Positions 1 through 7,338 of a stretch of 43,905 nucleotides of DNA are shown one piece after another. Each line of letters starts with the position of its first letter. Positions within the stretch are counted from its first letter, which is position 1. The notes beneath the pieces were generated by a model. It worked only from the letters and a program-made list of their open reading frames with translations, searched no databases and was not told where the DNA came from. Source of the DNA: Methylobacterium platani (GTDB lineage Bacteria > Pseudomonadota > Alphaproteobacteria > Rhizobiales > Beijerinckiaceae); NCBI RefSeq assembly GCF_001653715.1, contig NZ_LWHQ01000052.1:1-43905 (forward strand), read 5' to 3'. The position numbers and the translations under genes are program-made.

Positions 1-16
1 AGAGGGGATCCCGCGC

Positions 17-32
17 CATATTCTTGAATATG
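17..32. repeat. Short AT-rich inverted repeat
   Basis: Perfect 7-bp arms (CATATTC/GAATATG) are separated by TT. The repeat lies just past the stop of the phosphodiesterase gene on the minus strand, so it could form a weak hairpin ending that transcript. It has no U-tract, so calling it a terminator is only a guess. Confidence 0.35.
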
Positions 33-43
33 ATTTTAGCGGC

Positions 44-775
44 TCAGTGCTGCCCCGGATACGCCGCGTCCAGCACGAACGGATACGGCCCGTCGAACGC
101 CTCGACGTAGACCATGTGGCTCACGAGTCCCGTCTCCGGCGTGTAGCGGTGGAGCAGGTAGGCCGGGGGCTCGAACACCAGCGCCCCCTCGTGCTCCGGC
201 GTCAGATCGAAGGCGACCTGATGGCTCACGCTCGGGGCGATCTGGGCGATCGTGCCGGCGTAGCGGGTCACGATCGGCCGGTGGTGATGGCCGCACAGGA
301 TCCGCTCGATGCAGGTCTGAGCCCCGATCAGCCGCCGGAACGGCGCCTCGCCGTCGAGGAGCCGGATCTCGTCCATGTGAACGAGGCCGCATTCGAAGGG
401 CGGGTGGTGCATGAACACCAGGGTCGGGCGGCCGTCGCCGCCGGCGAGCGCCCGCTCGAGGAAGCCGAGGCGCTCGGTGCAGAGCGCGCCGTGGCTCGCG
501 CCCGCCACCAGCGTGTCGAGGGCGATCAGGCGGACCGGGTGATCCTCGACCGTGTACTGGACGAAGCCCTTGGTCGCGCCCGGCATCCAGGCCACCGGCA
601 GGACGTCGCGCATGGTCTTGCGCCGGTCGTGGTTGCCGGGCACGAGGTCGGGCCGGGGATCGAGGGCGACGAGGTGGGCGACCGCGCGGGCGACCATCCG
701 GTTGGTCTCGGAGACCCGGTAGGCCGGCAGCCCGCGGGGGCGCACGTGCAGGTCGGTGATCTGGGCGATGAGCAT
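44..775 (-). CDS. GpdQ-like glycerophosphodiesterase with an internal deletion
   Basis: This 243-aa calcineurin-like metallophosphoesterase resembles Enterobacter GpdQ, which hydrolyses glycerophosphodiesters to glycerol-3-phosphate. Visible motifs are ITDLH (Asp8, His10), PGNHD (Asn48), FMHHPP and CGHHH, all part of the two-metal site. Aligned from memory to GpdQ, residues 1-45 match, but the protein then jumps from RPDLV straight to PGNHD. About 32 residues (96 bp, in frame) are missing, including the VSGD segment whose Asp is a bridging metal ligand. The ATG at 775 is chosen because the family starts MLxAxISDxH; the frame extends upstream to 964, but that part is repeat DNA. The gene is downstream of the Ugp transporter genes on the same strand, which fits processing of imported diesters. 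Activity is doubtful given the missing ligand. Confidence 0.8.
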   Translation of the reverse strand: MLIAQITDLHVRPRGLPAYRVSETNRMVARAVAHLVALDPRPDLVPGNHDRRKTMRDVLPVAWMPGATKGFVQYTVEDHPVRLIALDTLVAGASHGALCTERLGFLERALAGGDGRPTLVFMHHPPFECGLVHMDEIRLLDGEAPFRRLIGAQTCIERILCGHHHRPIVTRYAGTIAQIAPSVSHQVAFDLTPEHEGALVFEPPAYLLHRYTPETGLVSHMVYVEAFDGPYPFVLDAAYPGQH

Positions 776-807
776 GGGGCGACGTCCGATTGATTGTAGA
801 CGCGACG

Positions 808-979
808 CCCTTTCCCGGACGACTGGAGCGTCAGCGGAAGGAGATCCGGGATCCAGCGTTAAGACTTGCCGCGAAGCGGCTCCGGCTGCTGCACCGTCGC
901 AAACGCACGGACGCTTCGCGGAGTCTTGCGCTGGATCCCGGGTCCCATTCCGCTGTCGCTGCATGGGCCCGGGAAAGGG
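808..979. repeat. 172-bp imperfect palindrome (dispersed repeat, copy 1)
   Basis: Left arm 808-866 and right arm 922-979 are imperfect inverted copies. CCCTTTCCCGG at the left end faces CCCGGGAAAGGG at the right end, and GGGATCCAGCG faces CGCTGGATCCC. Inside these, CCGCGAAGCG (869-878) pairs perfectly with CGCTTCGCGG (912-921), leaving a loop of about 33 nt. The first 50 bp (808-857) recur identically at 43804-43853. The element sits between the binding-protein and phosphodiesterase genes, so it would fold in their shared mRNA like a large REP/MITE-type element. No open reading frame is needed to explain it. On the minus strand TACAAT (798-793) could be a -10 for the downstream gene. Confidence 0.85.
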
Positions 980-1000
980 GAGGGTGTCAGTGCGGGGCGA

Positions 1001-2329
1001 TCACTCCGCGCCGGGCAGGCGGAGCGCAGTGTCCTCGACGTAGGGACGCATCAGGGCATCCGCGGCCTTCTGGGCGGCGGCGAGCGCCTCCTTCGGCTGG
1101 CGCTTGCCCGAGAGCACGGCCTGCAGCTCGTCCTCGATCGCCTTGCGCACCGGCACGGTGCGGTAGGTGGCGAACCACGGCTTGGCGTTGGCGAGCTGAT
1201 CCACCGCGATCTTGGCGTCCGGGTTCTTCTCCAGGAAGGCCTTCATCTCGGGTAAGTCGTAGGCCGCCTTGTTGGGGGCGAAGTAGCCCGTGGCGCGGCT
1301 CCACCAGCCCGACTTCTCGGGCGAGGTCAGCCACTGGATCAGGGTCCAGCCGGCGGCGCGCTTCTCGGGCGAGAGGCCGGTCGGCTGCACCAGGGAGGCG
1401 CCGCCGATCGGCACCGCCTGGCGCACGTTCATCGGCACGAAGGCGACCTTGAACGGGAACTTGGCGGTGTCGCGGATGAAGGTGAGCGAGCCCGTCGAGA
1501 TGATCATCATCGAGGCCTGGCCGGCCAGGAACGCGCCGGTCACCGCCGGGCCCTTCTGCTCGCCGGCCGGGTGCACCTTGGCCTTGTGCACGAGGTCCGA
1601 CCAGAAGGTGAGGGCGCCGAGCATCGTCGGGGTGTCGTAATAGACCTCGCCGCCGTAATCCTCGTTGTAGTAGCGCCCGCCGTTCGACATCGTCAGGGCT
1701 TCGAGGATCCAGCCGCCGTAATCGTAGTTCGAGGGCATCATCAGGCCCCAGCGGGTGGTGCGGTCGCCCTCGCGCTTCGTCAGCGTGCGGGCGGCGTCGT
1801 ACAGCTCGGCCCAGGTGCGCGGCGGCTTGTCGGGGTCGAGCCCCGCTTCCTTGAAGTGGTCGGCGTTGATGTAGAGCAGCGGCGTCGAGTTGTGGAACGG
1901 CACGCCGTAGACCTGGCGGTCGATCACGGCGTTGGGAAGCAGCGCCGGAAAGAACTGGCCCATGAAGGCGTCGGGCGTCTTGCCGTCCTTGGCGATCAGG
2001 TCGTCCATCGGGGCGATCTCGCGCTCGATCGACAGGTCGGTGAGGAAGTTCGCCGACATGATGACCGCGGCCGGCGGCTTGCCGGCCTTGATCGCCGCGC
2101 GGGTCTTCAGGAGCGTGTCGTCGTAGGAGCCGGTGAAGACCGGGGTCGCCTTGATGTCGGGGTGGGAGTCGTTGAACTCCTTGATCAGCCCCGACATGTT
2201 GCGGGCGAGCGCCCCGTCCACCGGGACGGGGAAGAACAGCTCGATGTCGGTCGCATGCGCGGCGCGCGGCGCCGCGAGGCCCGCCGCCGCCACGAGGGCA
2301 AAAGCGGCGCCCTTCCACCAGGAAATCAT
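1001..2329 (-). CDS. ugpB: Ugp-like ABC transporter substrate-binding protein
   Basis: This 442-aa periplasmic extracellular solute-binding protein (family 1) has a signal peptide ending in RAAHA at about residue 27. The mature start, an FFPVPVDG segment followed by a predicted helix and FTGSYDDTL, is typical of UgpB-type proteins that bind glycerol-3-phosphate or glycerophosphodiesters. Trp-rich motifs near the C-terminus (SGWWSRATGYFAP) are also usual for the family. It follows the two permease genes (15-bp gap from the previous stop) and precedes a GpdQ-like phosphodiesterase, which supports glycerophosphodiester uptake over a plain sugar. Substrate is inferred from context; a sugar-binding paralogue cannot be excluded. 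Start ATG at 2329 gives the complete signal peptide. Confidence 0.85.
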   Translation of the reverse strand: MISWWKGAAFALVAAAGLAAPRAAHATDIELFFPVPVDGALARNMSGLIKEFNDSHPDIKATPVFTGSYDDTLLKTRAAIKAGKPPAAVIMSANFLTDLSIEREIAPMDDLIAKDGKTPDAFMGQFFPALLPNAVIDRQVYGVPFHNSTPLLYINADHFKEAGLDPDKPPRTWAELYDAARTLTKREGDRTTRWGLMMPSNYDYGGWILEALTMSNGGRYYNEDYGGEVYYDTPTMLGALTFWSDLVHKAKVHPAGEQKGPAVTGAFLAGQASMMIISTGSLTFIRDTAKFPFKVAFVPMNVRQAVPIGGASLVQPTGLSPEKRAAGWTLIQWLTSPEKSGWWSRATGYFAPNKAAYDLPEMKAFLEKNPDAKIAVDQLANAKPWFATYRTVPVRKAIEDELQAVLSGKRQPKEALAAAQKAADALMRPYVEDTALRLPGAE

Positions 2330-2343
2330 CTGTAGTCGTCCTC

Positions 2344-3192
2344 TTACTTGATGCCGGAGGCGAGGAAGCTGTTCACGAACCGGCGCTGGAAGATCAGGAA
2401 GGCGGCAAGCAGCGGCAGGCTGACCAGGAAGGTGCCGGCCGCGATCAGCCCCCAGGCCTGCATGCCCTCGGCGCTGAGCGTGAAGCTCGCGAGCCCGAGG
2501 GTGAGGGGCCGCCGGTCGGGGGAGTTGATGACCATCAGCGGCCACAGAAACTCGTTCCAGTGGCTGGTGACCGAGACGATCGAGAACGCGATCAGCGCCG
2601 GCTTCGTCAGCGGCAGGTAGATGAGGCGGATGCGCGCCCACCAGCCGGCGCCGTCGATCATCGCGGCGTCTTCCAGCTCGCGCGGCACTTCGCGAAAACT
2701 CTGGCGCATCAGGAAGGTGCCGAAGGCGGTGGCGCAGTAGGGCGCCATCACGCCCGGCAGGGTATCGTAGAGGCCGAGAGCCGCGATCGTCTTCAGGTTC
2801 GGCACCAGCAGCACCACCGGCACCAGCATCAGCTGGACCAGGAACAGGGCGAACAGCAGGCCGCGGCCGGGGAATTCGAGCCGCGCGAAGACGTAGCCGG
2901 CGAGCGAGGCGGTCACGAGCTGCACCAGGAGGATGCCGGCGCAGATGGCGAGCGAATTGAGGAAGTAGAGCGGGAAATCGGCCGAGGCCCAGGCCTCGGC
3001 GAAGTTGGCGAGCGTCGGGGTCAGCGAGGGCAGGAGCGAGGCATCGGCTCCCGATCCTGCCGGCCGGAACGCCGCCACCAGCATCCACCAGAACGGCACC
3101 GCCCAGACCAGCGCCAGGCCGGCGACGACGAGGCGGGCGATGCGCGGGGCGATCTCCCGGGTCACCGGGCCGGATTGAACCTGGGCGCTCAT
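2344..3192 (-). CDS. ugpE: ABC transporter permease, UgpE-like
   Basis: This 282-aa MalG/UgpE-type inner-membrane permease has six predicted membrane segments. The EAA loop that contacts the ATPase is visible (EVPRELEDAAMIDGAG, then YLPLTKPAL). It begins inside the stop of the upstream permease gene (ATGA overlap at 3189-3192), so the two are translationally coupled. It works as a heterodimer with the other permease to pass the substrate delivered by the binding protein. The C-terminus (FVNSFLASGIK) resembles the usual end of such permeases, so the gene appears complete. Confidence 0.88.
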   Translation of the reverse strand: MSAQVQSGPVTREIAPRIARLVVAGLALVWAVPFWWMLVAAFRPAGSGADASLLPSLTPTLANFAEAWASADFPLYFLNSLAICAGILLVQLVTASLAGYVFARLEFPGRGLLFALFLVQLMLVPVVLLVPNLKTIAALGLYDTLPGVMAPYCATAFGTFLMRQSFREVPRELEDAAMIDGAGWWARIRLIYLPLTKPALIAFSIVSVTSHWNEFLWPLMVINSPDRRPLTLGLASFTLSAEGMQAWGLIAAGTFLVSLPLLAAFLIFQRRFVNSFLASGIK

Positions 3193-4124
3193 CGGGCCGC
3201 CTCCGGGCCCTGGCCGCGGGCGAGCGACACGGCGGTCAGCGCGGCGAGCAGGCCCAGCGTCACCACGGTCGCGGCGGCGGCGCGGCCGGCATCGTAGCGC
3301 TCGGCGGCCTGCTCGTAGATGTAGAACAGCAGGAGCTTCGTCGCGTCCGAAGGCCCGCCCTTGGTCAGCACGAAGACGTGGTCGACCTGCGTCACCGCGT
3401 TGAGGAGCGCGATCACCCCGACGAAGGCGAAGGTCGGGCGGAGCGCCGGCAGCGTGACGAAGCGCAGGCGCTGCCAGGGGCCGGCGCCGTCGAGGAGCGC
3501 GGCCTCCCGGGCCTCGTCGGGGATCGCCTGCAGGCCGGCGAGGATGAACAGCATGTAGTAGCCGGCATTCTTCCACACCGTCAGCACCGTGATGGCCGAC
3601 AGCGCGAGATCGGGGTCGCCGAGCCAGTTGGCGCCGGGAAGCCCGAGCCGGGCGAGGTGATGGTCGATGAGGCCGATCCCGGGCAGGAACAGGAACAGGA
3701 ACAGCGCCGCTGCCGCGACCAGCGGGATCATCACCGGCAGGAAGAACACCGCCCGCATCAGCGCCCGCACCCGGCCGGCGCCGTTCAACGCCAGCGCGAA
3801 GGCGAGCGCCAGGATCAGGCTCGGCACCACCGTGCCCAGCGCGTAGAGCGCGTTGTTGAGGAGCGCGCGCTGGAAGGTCGGGTCGGCGAAGAGGGCAGCG
3901 AAGTTGGCCAGCCCCACGAAGCGGGTGCCCCGGCGCGTGACCGCGTGGGTGGCGTCCCACAGCACCTCGACCACCGGCCAGTAGGTGAACAGCGCGAGGA
4001 AGACGAGGGAGGGGCTCAGCAGCGCGAGCGGCAGGAGGAGGCCGGCGCGGGGCCGGCGCGCCGCCCGCGCGACGGAAGGCTCGGCCACGGAGGCCGCCGG
4101 AATCGAATCGAGGACGTGGGTCAA
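3189..4124 (-). CDS. ugpA: ABC transporter permease, UgpA-like
   Basis: This 311-aa MalF/UgpA-type permease starts with a cytoplasmic Ala/Arg-rich tail. The first membrane helix lies at about residues 30-50, and the EAA motif is EAREAALLDGAGPWQ followed by LPALRP. It is the first gene of the operon. The given start is a TTG at 4124; a GTG at 4088 is an alternative and neither has a strong Shine-Dalgarno. A Pho-box-like site lies 47 bp upstream of the TTG. No ATP-binding subunit (UgpC) is encoded between here and the left edge, so it must lie beyond the window or be shared with another importer. Confidence 0.85.
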   Translation of the reverse strand: MTHVLDSIPAASVAEPSVARAARRPRAGLLLPLALLSPSLVFLALFTYWPVVEVLWDATHAVTRRGTRFVGLANFAALFADPTFQRALLNNALYALGTVVPSLILALAFALALNGAGRVRALMRAVFFLPVMIPLVAAAALFLFLFLPGIGLIDHHLARLGLPGANWLGDPDLALSAITVLTVWKNAGYYMLFILAGLQAIPDEAREAALLDGAGPWQRLRFVTLPALRPTFAFVGVIALLNAVTQVDHVFVLTKGGPSDATKLLLFYIYEQAAERYDAGRAAAATVVTLGLLAALTAVSLARGQGPEAAR

Positions 4125-4170
4125 AGGGGTCCGCCGGGATGTCGTGACCGGCGCGTCATCGGGCGGTTTC

Positions 4171-4188
4171 GTGACAGGCGGATGAAAT
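4171..4188 (-). promoter_or_regulatory. Candidate Pho box upstream of ugpA
   Basis: On the minus strand the site reads ATTTCAT-CCGC-CTGTCAC. The PhoB consensus is two CTGTCAT-like 7-mers spaced by 4 bp; here the second half matches fully and the first in 5 of 7 positions. It is 47 bp from the ugpA start and in the right orientation. PhoB control of ugp is established in enterobacteria and rhizobia, so induction under phosphate limitation is likely. Confidence 0.6.
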
Positions 4189-4331
4189 CGGAATCGCCCG
4201 ATGCTGTATTCCGGCCGATACCCGCACCCGGCCTCCGGCCCGGGCTTCGTTTCGGCCCCGTGACGGCAAGTTGCCCGGGGTGGAATTTTATCAGCGCGAC
4301 GACAACCCTCGCTGGCAGGGACCGGAGCCGG

Positions 4332-4349
4332 CCTGCAAGATCTTGCAGG
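4332..4349. promoter_or_regulatory. Perfect 18-bp palindrome (possible operator)
   Basis: CCTGCAAGATCTTGCAGG is self-complementary over its full length. It lies midway between ugpA and merR in non-coding DNA. It could be a dimer-binding operator; which protein binds it is unknown. Confidence 0.4.
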
Positions 4350-4480
4350 ATCGGCGCCGCGCGGCGGCGATGACGTCGCGGAACTGGGGCGCCCGGTGCG
4401 AGCGCCGCGGCGGACTTCGCACGACGGCCCTGCCGGCGGGACGACGCAGGGCAGGGGACCCGACCGCCTGATTCCGGGCC

Positions 4481-4511
4481 TTGACTTCGAGTGCGCTCGA
4501 ACCCGTAGCGT
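4481..4511 (+). promoter_or_regulatory. MerR-type promoter with 19-bp spacer and operator
   Basis: The -35 TTGACT (4481-4486) and the -10-like TAGCGT (4506-4511) are 19 bp apart, the over-long spacing that MerR proteins correct by twisting DNA. Between them lies TTCGAG-TGCG-CTCGAA, a perfect 6-bp dyad (4486-4501), as in AdhR/NmlR-type operators. The merR start codon follows at 4544, implying autoregulation together with the downstream gene. Confidence 0.75.
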
Positions 4512-4543
4512 CTCCCCATCCTGGACGAAAGGACGGTCGCCTC

Positions 4544-4972
4544 ATGAAGATCGGCGAGCTCGCGAAGCGTTCCGGGCTCACGGCCCACACCATCCGCTAC
4601 TACGAGACGATCGGGCTCCTGCCCCAAGCGAGCCGGGACCGGTCGCGCCAGCGCGACTACGACGCCTCGATCCTGACCTGGATCGCCTTCCTGCGGCGCC
4701 TCAAGACGACCGGGATGCCGATCCGCGGCATGCTGCGCTACGCGCGGCTGCGCGAGGCCGGCCACGGGACGGAGCCCGAGCGGCGCGCGCTGCTGGAGGC
4801 CCACCGCGACCGCGTCCGGGCGCAGGTCGCGGAGCTGCAGGCCTGCCTCCTCGCCCTCGACGACAAGATCGCCGGCTACGCGGCGCCACACGAGAGGACC
4901 GACGACGATGACGTCCCAATCCATGAGCGACGGCGAGAGCCGGCTCGCGCGCGGCCGGCGCGCGCTCGCTGA
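4544..4972 (+). CDS. MerR-family transcriptional regulator (AdhR/NmlR-like)
   Basis: This 142-aa protein begins MKIGELAKRSGLTAHTIRYY, the diagnostic winged-helix start, followed by ETIGLLPQASR and a coiled-coil dimer helix (about residues 75-115). A single Cys at residue 101 lies near the end of that helix. Metal-binding Cys pairs of CueR/ZntR type are absent, so sensing of an electrophile or aldehyde is more likely than a metal. The start is fixed by the family N-terminus and a GGAC-containing ribosome site. The last 22 residues are low-complexity and overlap the next gene by 65 bp, an unusually long overlap that suggests the C-terminus may be a run-on extension. Confidence 0.88.
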   Translation: MKIGELAKRSGLTAHTIRYYETIGLLPQASRDRSRQRDYDASILTWIAFLRRLKTTGMPIRGMLRYARLREAGHGTEPERRALLEAHRDRVRAQVAELQACLLALDDKIAGYAAPHERTDDDDVPIHERRREPARARPARAR

Positions 4973-5369
4973 GATCGACGGCGAGGCCGGGCACGCGGTG
5001 GTCGCGGCGCTGGCGGATATCGCGCCGGACTTCGCCACCTACCTGTTCGAGTTTCCCTTCGGCGACATCTATTCCCGGCCGGGCCTGACCCTGCGCGACC
5101 GCGAGATCGCCACCATCGCGGCGCTGACCGCGATGGGCCATGCCGCGCCGCAGCTGCGGGTCCATATCGAGGCCGGCCTGAATGTCGGGCTCACCCGCGA
5201 GGAGATCACCGAGATCATCATGCAGATGGCGGTCTATGCCGGGTTCCCGGCCGCCCTGAACGGCCTCTTCGCGGCCAAGGAGGTGTTCGGGCGCCGGTTC
5301 CCGCCGGCGCAGGACGGCGTCAGCGCGGGGTCACCCGCATCGGCATCCCCTCCGCCGGGCGCAACGTGA
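4908..5369 (+). CDS. Carboxymuconolactone decarboxylase family protein (PcaC-like)
   Basis: This 153-aa protein has the CMD fold. LTLRDREIATIAALTAMG is followed by a HIEAGLNVGLTREEI segment and then MAVYAGFPAALNG. The AhpD CxxC pair is absent, so it is not a thiol peroxidase; it looks like a PcaC-type decarboxylase or an uncharacterised homologue. It overlaps the merR gene and is almost certainly co-transcribed from the MerR-type promoter. A second ATG at 4923 is possible. The final 18 residues overlap the convergent P450 gene by 50 bp and are low complexity (SPASASPPPGAT). Confidence 0.85.
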   Translation: MTSQSMSDGESRLARGRRALAEIDGEAGHAVVAALADIAPDFATYLFEFPFGDIYSRPGLTLRDREIATIAALTAMGHAAPQLRVHIEAGLNVGLTREEITEIIMQMAVYAGFPAALNGLFAAKEVFGRRFPPAQDGVSAGSPASASPPPGAT

Positions 5370-6717
5370 TGCGCTGCTTGAGCTCCGGCCGGTAGCCGGG
5401 CCTGAGCGAGAAGCGGAAGGCGCGCACCAGCACCGCCAGGATCGCCACCGCCTCGGCGAGCGCGAAGCCCATGCCGATGCAGATCCGCGGACCTGCCGCG
5501 AAGGGCAGGTAGGCGTAGCGGTCGCGGGCCTTGGCGGCCTCGGGGGCGAAGCGGCCGGGGTCGAAGCGCTCAGGGTGGTCCCACAGGGCGGCGTGGCGGT
5601 GCACGGCGTAGATCGGCAGGGTGATCGGCGTGCCGGCCTTCACCGGCGTCCCGCCGAGGTCGACGTCGCGGAGTGCCGCCCGCACCACCACCGGCACCGG
5701 CGGGTAGAGGCGCATCGCCTCGAGGATCACCTGGCGGGTATAGGGCAGGGCGTCGACGTGGTCGGCCGTCAGCGGACCGCCCCCGGTCGCCGCCTCGACC
5801 TCGGCGGCGACCAGCGCCTCGGCCTCCGGGTGGTGGGCGAGCAGGTAGAACGCCCAGGTCAGGGCGAGCGCCGTGGTCTCGTGGCCGGCGGTCACGAAGG
5901 TGAGCAGGTTGTCGGCGACGTCGCGGTCGTCCATCGCCTGGCCGGTCTCCGGGTCGCGGGCGGCGAGCAGCAGGCTCATCAGGTCGTTGCGCCCGTCCGT
6001 GCCGGTGCGGCGCCCTTCCGCGGCGAGGCGCAGGAGCTCGTCGCGCAGGTACGTCTTGGCCCGCTCGGCCTTGGCCCGGCCGGGATAGGGCATCCAGGCG
6101 GGCGCGCGCAAAAGCGTGAGGGCGAAGATCCAGCTCGTCGATTCGAGGTAGTCGGTGATGCCGGTCTCGACCCGGGCGGCGTCGATGGCGCCGTGCCCCG
6201 ACAGCATCGTCTCGACGATGATCTCGAAGGTGGTGCGCATCATCGTCTGGGCGATGTCGACCTCGGCGCCGGCCTCGGCGGCGAGCGCCTCGCGGGTGCG
6301 CTCGGCGGCGGCGATCATCGCCGGCACGAAGCTGCGGATGCGCTCGGCCCGGAAGATCGGCGCCGCCGCCCGGCGCTGCCAGCGCCAGCGCGCGCCGTCG
6401 GCGGTCAGGATCGCGTCGCCCAAGGCCGGCGAGAGGGCGCGGCGCAGGACCTCCGACTTCTCGAACGCATCGGCCTCGTCGACCATCACCTGCCGGATCA
6501 GGTTCGGGGCCATCACGAACAGGCTGGTATTGCCGAGAAACTCGGAGACGTAGAGCGGCTCGCGGTAGATCGCCTCGGGCCAGGCCTCGAGCGGGTTGCG
6601 CACGATGGTCCGGAACAGGCACCACGGCCCGAGCGGCCGCGCCGGCGGGGTGATCCGGGCGAGGTCCGGCCGGGGCCCCTCGGGGGCCGGACGGAAATGG
6701 GACGGGTGCGCGTTCAT
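5320..6717 (-). CDS. Cytochrome P450
   Basis: This 465-aa monooxygenase has all P450 landmarks: the I-helix oxygen-activation motif AGHETT, the K-helix ExxR (EAMR), and the haem loop FAAGPRICIG with the proximal ligand at Cys413. There is no N-terminal membrane anchor, so it should be a soluble bacterial type needing separate redox partners; none are encoded nearby. The sequence resembles the CYP102/CYP4-like fatty-acid or terpene hydroxylase branch more than biosynthetic P450s, but substrate cannot be told. The start ATG at 6717 gives a normal N-terminus (MNAHPSHFRP). The open frame continues upstream only because of high GC. Confidence 0.93.
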   Translation of the reverse strand: MNAHPSHFRPAPEGPRPDLARITPPARPLGPWCLFRTIVRNPLEAWPEAIYREPLYVSEFLGNTSLFVMAPNLIRQVMVDEADAFEKSEVLRRALSPALGDAILTADGARWRWQRRAAAPIFRAERIRSFVPAMIAAAERTREALAAEAGAEVDIAQTMMRTTFEIIVETMLSGHGAIDAARVETGITDYLESTSWIFALTLLRAPAWMPYPGRAKAERAKTYLRDELLRLAAEGRRTGTDGRNDLMSLLLAARDPETGQAMDDRDVADNLLTFVTAGHETTALALTWAFYLLAHHPEAEALVAAEVEAATGGGPLTADHVDALPYTRQVILEAMRLYPPVPVVVRAALRDVDLGGTPVKAGTPITLPIYAVHRHAALWDHPERFDPGRFAPEAAKARDRYAYLPFAAGPRICIGMGFALAEAVAILAVLVRAFRFSLRPGYRPELKQRITLRPAEGMPMRVTPR

Positions 6718-6849
6718 GGCTCGCCTGGGTTCGGTCCCGACCGACCGGGAGCCTCTCTGGCCTTGTCCTACCCCATCTGGGCACGAGCGTGACGGGGAAA
6801 CGCGCGCGGCCCGGTGCGCGTTGGCACGGACGAGACACGGAGTTCCGTG

Positions 6850-7278
6850 ATGCAGGCCGCCTTCGACCGCGCCACCCTCGACCGCCTGATCGCCCTCGGC
6901 AAGGACCGGGGCGGCCTCGGGCCCGACGACCTGCGGCAGGCCCTGCCGATCGACCGGATGAGCGCCGAGGACATCGCCCTGGTGCTGATCGAGCTGGAGG
7001 AAGCCGGGATCCCGGTCGATCCGGACGAGATCCTGCTGCAGCACGGCCGCACGCTGCCGCCCGCCGGCGCGGTCCGCCTGCCGGAGCCGCCGGCGCCCGA
7101 GGCCGCGGCACCCGCGCCCGAATCGCCGCCCGCCGCGACGCAGGCCGCAAGTCCCGGTCCCCGCGCGGCGCCCGGTCCGGCAGGGGCAGGCGGCGCGCAC
7201 CGGGCGGTGGTGTGGGCGGGGCTGGCGGCCGTCGTGCTCGCCGTCGTCGTCCTGGCCCTGTGGGCGATGCGGGGCTGA
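6850..7278 (+). CDS. Membrane-anchored protein with sigma-70 region 1.1-like domain
   Basis: A 142-aa protein. Residues about 5-55 (LDRLIALGKDRGGL, then DDLRQALP and IELEEAGIPV) follow the pattern of region 1.1 of housekeeping sigma factors (LIxxGKEQGYLTYxEVNxxLP, then MGIxV). In RpoD that domain masks the DNA-binding regions and mimics DNA. There is no region 1.2-4, so this is not a sigma factor. A Pro/Ala-rich linker (70-115) leads to one C-terminal membrane helix (about 119-139), ending WAMRG: a tail-anchored topology with the domain in the cytoplasm. The start ATG at 6850 is preceded by GGAG; an upstream in-frame ATG at 6814 is possible. The function is unknown. Confidence 0.8.
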   Translation: MQAAFDRATLDRLIALGKDRGGLGPDDLRQALPIDRMSAEDIALVLIELEEAGIPVDPDEILLQHGRTLPPAGAVRLPEPPAPEAAAPAPESPPAATQAASPGPRAAPGPAGAGGAHRAVVWAGLAAVVLAVVVLALWAMRG

Positions 7279-7338
7279 CGGCGTGGCCGGCCGGCCGCCG
7301 GCCCCTATATCCCCGCGCTCTCGGAGAACCCCGCATCC

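Larger units (their letters stand above)
4125..4543. other. Divergent intergenic region between ugpA and merR
   Basis: A 419-bp stretch with no convincing gene. It holds a Pho-box-like site near the ugpA side (4171-4188), a perfect 18-bp palindrome (4332-4349) and the MerR-type promoter (4481-4511). Open frames crossing it lack plausible starts and are explained by high GC content. Confidence 0.7.

Noticed and set aside
1001..3088. A 695-residue frame that would fuse another protein to UgpB
   Set aside because: The signal peptide starts at 2329. The upstream residues are an alternative reading of the ugpE permease gene.
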